Shown here one piece after another: positions 60,615 through 64,000 of a stretch of DNA of 64,000 nt (position 1 is the stretch's first letter; each line of letters begins with the position of its first letter). This stretch comes from Halorubrum salinarum (GTDB lineage: Archaea > Halobacteriota > Halobacteria > Halobacteriales > Haloferacaceae), in contig NZ_CP053941.1 in assembly GCF_013267195.1 (NCBI RefSeq), forward strand, positions 2,542,001-2,606,000, read 5' to 3'. The translations under genes and the position numbers were made by a program. The notes under the pieces were generated by a model. It searched no databases. It worked only from the letters and a program-made list of their open reading frames with translations, and was not told the DNA's origin.

Positions 60615-60971
60615 TCAGCCGAACACGACGAACCGGAACAGCCACAGCGTCCCCATCCCGGTCGCGATGGTCGCGAAGACGTTCTCGGTCCGCCACGCGA
60701 CGGCGCCGGCGACGGCGCCGGCGATCAGCCGCTCGTCGAGGAGGGTCGCGGCCACCGACGGGCGCAGCGTCACCAGGTCTGGGAGGACGAGCGCCGCGAG
60801 GACCGCGGGCGGGACGTACCGAAGCGGCCGCTGAACGCGCGTCGGGACCCCGTCGATCCGGCCGAACAGGTAGATGAACGAGAGGCGGATCCCGTAGGTC
60901 AGCACGCCGATGACGAGGATGGCGACCCACGCTCTCGGCGAGGCGACGAGCCCGCCGACCCCGCCGGTCAC
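60615..60971 (-). CDS. azlD: AzlD-like branched-chain amino acid exporter subunit
   Basis: A 118-residue protein with four hydrophobic segments: WVAILVIGVLTYGIRLSFIYL, LRYVPPAVLAALVLPDLVTL, LIAGAVAGAVAWRTENVFATI and GMGTLWLFRFV. The YGIRLSF and LRYVPPAVLAALVLP patterns match AzlD. It starts at a GTG overlapping the azlC stop (GTGA) and ends a likely four-gene operon. Confidence 0.9.
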   Translation of the reverse strand: MTGGVGGLVASPRAWVAILVIGVLTYGIRLSFIYLFGRIDGVPTRVQRPLRYVPPAVLAALVLPDLVTLRPSVAATLLDERLIAGAVAGAVAWRTENVFATIATGMGTLWLFRFVVFG

Positions 60972-61657
60972 TGGCCCGCGACCTCCGTTGCGAGCCCCGC
61001 GCCGATCCCGCACAGCGCGCCGACGAGCAGCCCGAGGTTGAGCGGGAGCCCGGCCGCGACGACCGCGACCGCGCCGCCGGCGACGCCCGCGACGGTGGTC
61101 GGGCGGTCCTTCATCGCCGGGACGAGGAGCGCCAGGAACACGAGCGGCACCGCGAAGGTTAGCCCCCACGCGTCGGGGACGCCGGCGCCGAGGACGACGC
61201 CCGCGACGGTGCCGATCTGCCAGACGATCCACAGCGAGGCGGCCGCGCCGAGGTAGTAGCGCCACCGGCTCCGGTCGGGGTTCTCGCCGAACTCGGCCAC
61301 CGAGAGCGCGTACGCCTGGTCGGTGAGGAGGTACGCGAGCCCCGCCCGGAGGCGGCGCCCGTAGTCGGCGAAGTGCGGCGCGATGGATGCCGAGTACATC
61401 AGCATCCGGAGGTTGATCACGACGGCCGTCCCGACGACGACCGCGAGCGGCGCGTTCTCGCCGAGCAGGTCTAGCGCCGCCAGCTGGGAGGCGCCGGCGA
61501 ACACGATCACCGACATCCCGACCGCCTCGGCGAGGCCGAGCCCCGCGTCGACGGCGGCGATGCCGGCCACGAGCGCGAACGGCGCGACCCCGAGGATGAG
61601 CGGCGACACGTCGCGGACGCCGGCCAGCAGGTCCTCGTCGAGGACGGAGTCGGACAC
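60968..61657 (-). CDS. azlC: AzlC-like branched-chain amino acid exporter subunit
   Basis: A 229-residue permease component with GTG start. Seen are LILGVAPFALVAGIAAVDAG, FAGASQLAALDLLGENAPL (the AzlC signature ...AGASQ), NLRMLMYSASIAPHF and LTDQAYALSVAEF. With AzlD it forms a two-subunit exporter of branched-chain amino acids, including 4-azaleucine. It lies 2 bases after the trmJ stop and overlaps azlD. Putting an amino acid exporter behind a tRNA methyltransferase is odd but is likely transcriptional convenience. Confidence 0.92.
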   Translation of the reverse strand: MSDSVLDEDLLAGVRDVSPLILGVAPFALVAGIAAVDAGLGLAEAVGMSVIVFAGASQLAALDLLGENAPLAVVVGTAVVINLRMLMYSASIAPHFADYGRRLRAGLAYLLTDQAYALSVAEFGENPDRSRWRYYLGAAASLWIVWQIGTVAGVVLGAGVPDAWGLTFAVPLVFLALLVPAMKDRPTTVAGVAGGAVAVVAAGLPLNLGLLVGALCGIGAGLATEVAGQ

Positions 61658-61659
61658 GG

Positions 61660-62529
61660 CTACTTCTCCCGCGGGTACGGCGGCTCGTCGTACTTCGCCG
61701 CGAGGTGGTCCGCGTGCTCCAGCTTCGTGTTCGCCTTGCGGAAGGTGCCGAGCAGGGTGTGGATCTCGCGTTCCGTCGGGTGCGCGCGGCCGAGCAGCCG
61801 CCGCATCAGCAGCGCGTTCTTCTCGCGGACGTGGTCGCGCTGCCCCGTCGCCGCGAGGAAGTCCTCGAAGAACCCGTGGAAGCGCTCCACGTCGGCCTCG
61901 GGCGCGCGGGTGACCTCGGTGTCGGGCAGCTGGGTCTCGCCGACCGTGAGGTCGCGCAGCTCGTACAGCAGGACGGTCGCGGCCTGCCCGAGGTTGAGGA
62001 CGGGGTAGTCGTCGTCGGCCGGGATCGAACACACCTCGTCGAGCCGCGAGAGCTCCTCGTTGTTGAGCCCGCGCCCCTCGCGGCCGAAGACGATGGCGGT
62101 GGGCGCGTCGACCGTCTTCAGGGACTCGCGGAGCTCGACGGGCGTCTTGAACGGGAAGCGCTCGTGGCTGCGGTCGTCCTCGCCGGTGATCGCGGTCGTG
62201 CCGACCGTGTGGTAGTTCGCGACGACCTCGTCGAAGGTGACCTCGTCCGCGTTCGGCAGCACGTCCTCCCGGGCGTGGCCGGCGAAGCCGTACGCCTCGC
62301 CGTCCTCCCGCAGCTCCGGCGGGTCGACCAGCTTGAGGTCGGTGAGGCCGAAGTTCTTCATCGCCCGCGCGATGGTCCCGACGTTGCCCGGCGTCTCGGG
62401 CTCGACGACGACGACCACGGGCTTCCGCCGAGCCGCCGCGCCGTCCGCCGAGTCGGATGCCTCGGCGTCAGTCGGGTCCGCCGCCCCCTCGTCTTCTTCC
62501 GTGGCCGGCGCTCGCTCGTCGCCGCTCAT
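61660..62529 (-). CDS. trmJ: tRNA (cytidine-32) 2'-O-methyltransferase, TrmJ-like (SPOUT)
   Basis: A 289-residue SPOUT methyltransferase. After an acidic leader of about 35 residues the knot fold begins: VVVEPETPGNVGTIARAMKNFG, AIVFGREGRGLNNEELS and IPADDDYPVLNLGQAATVLLYEL, matching TrmJ. The C-terminal helical extension (VREKNALLMRRLLGRAHPTE) is the dimer/tRNA-binding part. Archaeal TrmJ methylates C32. The ATG overlaps the stop of the upstream zinc protein (ATGA), and azlC follows after 2 bases. Confidence 0.9.
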   Translation of the reverse strand: MSGDERAPATEEDEGAADPTDAEASDSADGAAARRKPVVVVVEPETPGNVGTIARAMKNFGLTDLKLVDPPELREDGEAYGFAGHAREDVLPNADEVTFDEVVANYHTVGTTAITGEDDRSHERFPFKTPVELRESLKTVDAPTAIVFGREGRGLNNEELSRLDEVCSIPADDDYPVLNLGQAATVLLYELRDLTVGETQLPDTEVTRAPEADVERFHGFFEDFLAATGQRDHVREKNALLMRRLLGRAHPTEREIHTLLGTFRKANTKLEHADHLAAKYDEPPYPREK

Positions 62530-63116
62530 CGGTCCGACGGGTAGTCGGTGGAGAGGTCGAGGTCGGACTCCGCCAGCTCCTCCTCGGTCAGTTCCTCGCG
62601 GTCGGTCTCCTCGCCGCGGGCGAGTTCGAGGATGTCGATCCGCTCGCCCTCGAACCCCTCCTCGATCCGCTCTTGGACCTCCTGCTGGTCGGGCAGGTCC
62701 GGGAGCCCGTCGGGGTCCTCCTCGACGTGCTCGACGGAGCCGTACCCCTCGGGGGCCTCGTTGCCGGCGGCGACCCACTCGTGGAAGCGGTCGGCGAACT
62801 CGACGGACCCCTTGTGCTCGCTGCCGCCCTCCTCGCGGAACCAGTAGAGCAGGTCGGGCTCGTGTTCGGGACAGAGCAGGACCTCGCCCTCCGGCTCGCC
62901 GTACACGATCTCCGCCTCGTTACAGCGGTGGACCTCCGCCTCGCCGTAGTCGAGGTAGCAGACGTCGCAGGGCTCCTCGACGAGGCTGACGAGCCGCAGG
63001 AGCCGCTCTCGCGGGTCCTCCGGGATCTCGTCGAGGGGCTTCAGCTCCTCGTCGTCGCTGAATATCTCGTCCTCCTCGAAGCGCCACCCGCGGAGGCCGA
63101 TGCTCACTTTCGCCAT
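62526..63116 (-). CDS. Conserved haloarchaeal protein with cysteine/histidine metal site
   Basis: A 196-residue acidic protein I cannot name. It begins MAKVSIGLRGWRFEEDEIFS and contains EEPCDVCYLDYGEAEVHRC and VLLCPEHEPDLLYWFREEGG, so C-x2-C, H-R-C and C-P-E-H residues could bind zinc. The remaining half is a disordered acidic tail. It is the first gene of a tight operon with trmJ, azlC and azlD (ATGA overlap with trmJ), so it may assist in tRNA handling. That is positional inference. Confidence 0.75.
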   Translation of the reverse strand: MAKVSIGLRGWRFEEDEIFSDDEELKPLDEIPEDPRERLLRLVSLVEEPCDVCYLDYGEAEVHRCNEAEIVYGEPEGEVLLCPEHEPDLLYWFREEGGSEHKGSVEFADRFHEWVAAGNEAPEGYGSVEHVEEDPDGLPDLPDQQEVQERIEEGFEGERIDILELARGEETDREELTEEELAESDLDLSTDYPSDR

Positions 63117-63257
63117 GTTCACGCTACGCTCCGGCGGCGATAAAAGCGCGTCCTTCCCGGCACGCGGACGGTCGCTGCGCCGCGCCGGGGCCGCGGCGTC
63201 CGCACGCGCTCGCCGCCGACGCGGTCGCTTATATCCCCGGCCGCCCTCGTTCAGGGC

Positions 63258-63866
63258 ATGAGACGGCGGCGACTCCTCGGACTGACCGCGGCCGGAACTC
63301 TCGGCGCCGCGGCGGGCTGTCTGAGCGGGGGCGACGCGGCGGACGACGGCGACGCAGCAGCTGATAGCGACGGAGCGAGCGGCGGCGACGCGGACGGGGA
63401 GAGCGAGTCGACCGGCGACGGCGGAAGCGGAGACGGGGAAGACGGGTCCGCGTGGCCCACCGGCACCTACGCCGACTACGAGACGACGACCGTGACCGTC
63501 GAGGGGACCGACGGGGCGGAGCACGGGTCGGTGACCGCCGCGCTCGCTGACACTCGCGACAAGCGCTTCCTCGGGCTCAGCGACGCCGAGTCGCTCCCCG
63601 AGGACGGCGGCATGCTGTTCGTCTACGACGCCCCCAAAGACTCTCTCACCTACGTGATGCGCGAGATGGACTTCGGCATCGACATCGTCTACGTCGACGG
63701 CGACCGGAAAATCGTCGCGATCCACAACGCGCCGGAGCCGGGTCCGAACGAGGACGGCGAGGAACAGCGGTATCCCGGCTCCGGGCAGTACGTGCTCGAA
63801 GTCCCCTACGAGTGGACCGACCGGCACGGCGTGTCAGTGGGGGACTCGCTGGCGTTCGACCTGTGA
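63258..63866 (+). CDS. DUF192-domain lipoprotein
   Basis: A 202-residue exported protein. The N-terminus is MRRRRLLGLTAAGTLGAAAGC, an arginine-rich Tat-like signal with a lipobox (AAAGC). A disordered acidic-glycine-serine spacer of about 45 residues follows, then a DUF192 domain (TRDKRFLGLSDAESLPEDGGMLFVYDAP, MREMDFGIDIVYVDGDRKIVAIH, YVLEVP). DUF192 is a small conserved fold of unknown function, commonly exported. It stands alone. Confidence 0.9.
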   Translation: MRRRRLLGLTAAGTLGAAAGCLSGGDAADDGDAAADSDGASGGDADGESESTGDGGSGDGEDGSAWPTGTYADYETTTVTVEGTDGAEHGSVTAALADTRDKRFLGLSDAESLPEDGGMLFVYDAPKDSLTYVMREMDFGIDIVYVDGDRKIVAIHNAPEPGPNEDGEEQRYPGSGQYVLEVPYEWTDRHGVSVGDSLAFDL

Positions 63867-63873
63867 GGGCGTC

Positions 63874-64000
63874 TCAGCGGGGTCGGTCGGCCGCCGCCGC
63901 GTCGAGCATGTTCAGGTCCGTGGTCCGGGCGACGGCCACCGCGAGCACGACGCTCATGACCGCGAAAAGCGCCGCGACGGCGAGGGCGAAGACACCCACG
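63874..64000 (-). CDS. Membrane protein, C-terminal end (partial)
   Basis: The minus strand from the window edge reads VGVFALAVAALFAVMSVVLA then VAVARTTDLNMLDAAAADRP and R before a TGA at 63874-63876. It is the C-terminus of a protein with a hydrophobic helix; the start lies outside the window. Only 7 bases separate it from the DUF192 gene, convergent. Confidence 0.6.
   Translation of the reverse strand, partial: VGVFALAVAALFAVMSVVLAVAVARTTDLNMLDAAAADRPR

Noticed and set aside
1-64000. CRISPR arrays, intact insertion sequences, integrases, rRNA genes or a replication origin
   Set aside because: No spaced direct repeats, no complete transposase or integrase frame, no rRNA sequence and no Orc1/Cdc6 gene with origin repeats were seen.

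Overview
The window is a high-GC archaeal chromosome segment from a halophilic archaeon (class Halobacteria), most like Halorubrum or a close relative. This rests on strongly acidic proteins, many leaderless genes with a TATA-like box about 24-31 bases upstream of the start codon, a TFB gene, Tat-type exported proteins (subtilase, halocyanin, lipoproteins), archaeal information-processing genes (GatE, Elp3, RaSEA, TrmJ, RqcH, Bax1-like DUF790) and small haloarchaeal families. Species assignment is inference.

Layout. 1-10 kb: the start of a helix-hairpin-helix MutS-like gene, an MBL-fold hydrolase, an acyl-CoA dehydrogenase, a long MenE, a universal stress protein, TFB, a METTL5-type methyltransferase pair and a large rhomboid-domain protein. 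10-20 kb: small regulators, a sulfite-oxidase-fold protein, MenF, a PAC2 protein with a proteasome-docking-like tail, an m5C RNA methyltransferase overlapping a PUA-like partner, a two-gene HTH/small-membrane-protein unit, a lipoprotein, DUF790/Bax1 and ThiC. 20-33 kb: Elp3, a secreted subtilase, RqcH, PurF, a halocyanin, a DUF420 protein, tRNA-Leu(GAG), a low-GC lipoprotein, a hairpin-rich repeat and GatE. 33-43.5 kb: Lrp/AsnC regulator divergent from a DMT exporter, 2Fe-2S ferredoxin, BirA, a second Usp, a YchF-like GTPase, then HPr-EI convergent with DhaKLM. 43.5-50 kb: a triple zinc-ribbon protein, a threonine synthase-like enzyme, a lone type IV pilin, a decayed stretch ending at tRNA-Ile(GAT), FxsA, DUF1405, an enolase-superfamily protein and a second copy of the hairpin repeat. 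50-64 kb: EngB, NhaC antiporter, 5-formyl-THF cyclo-ligase family protein, RaSEA, an exported 5'-nucleotidase-like protein, VanZ, a tungsten aldehyde ferredoxin oxidoreductase, an operon of zinc protein-TrmJ-AzlC-AzlD, and a DUF192 lipoprotein.

How genes work together. EI, HPr, DhaM, DhaL and DhaK form a complete phosphoryl chain from phosphoenolpyruvate to dihydroxyacetone. MenF and MenE are two separated steps of menaquinone synthesis. Elp3, RaSEA, the NSUN-type enzyme, TrmJ, GatE and METTL5 make this a region rich in RNA modification and translation genes. Most of the window is ordinary core genome; the accessory signals are the two tRNA-side low-GC islets, a pair of inverted hairpin-rich non-coding repeats, and several palindromes next to promoters. 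I saw no CRISPR array, intact transposase, integrase or replication origin.
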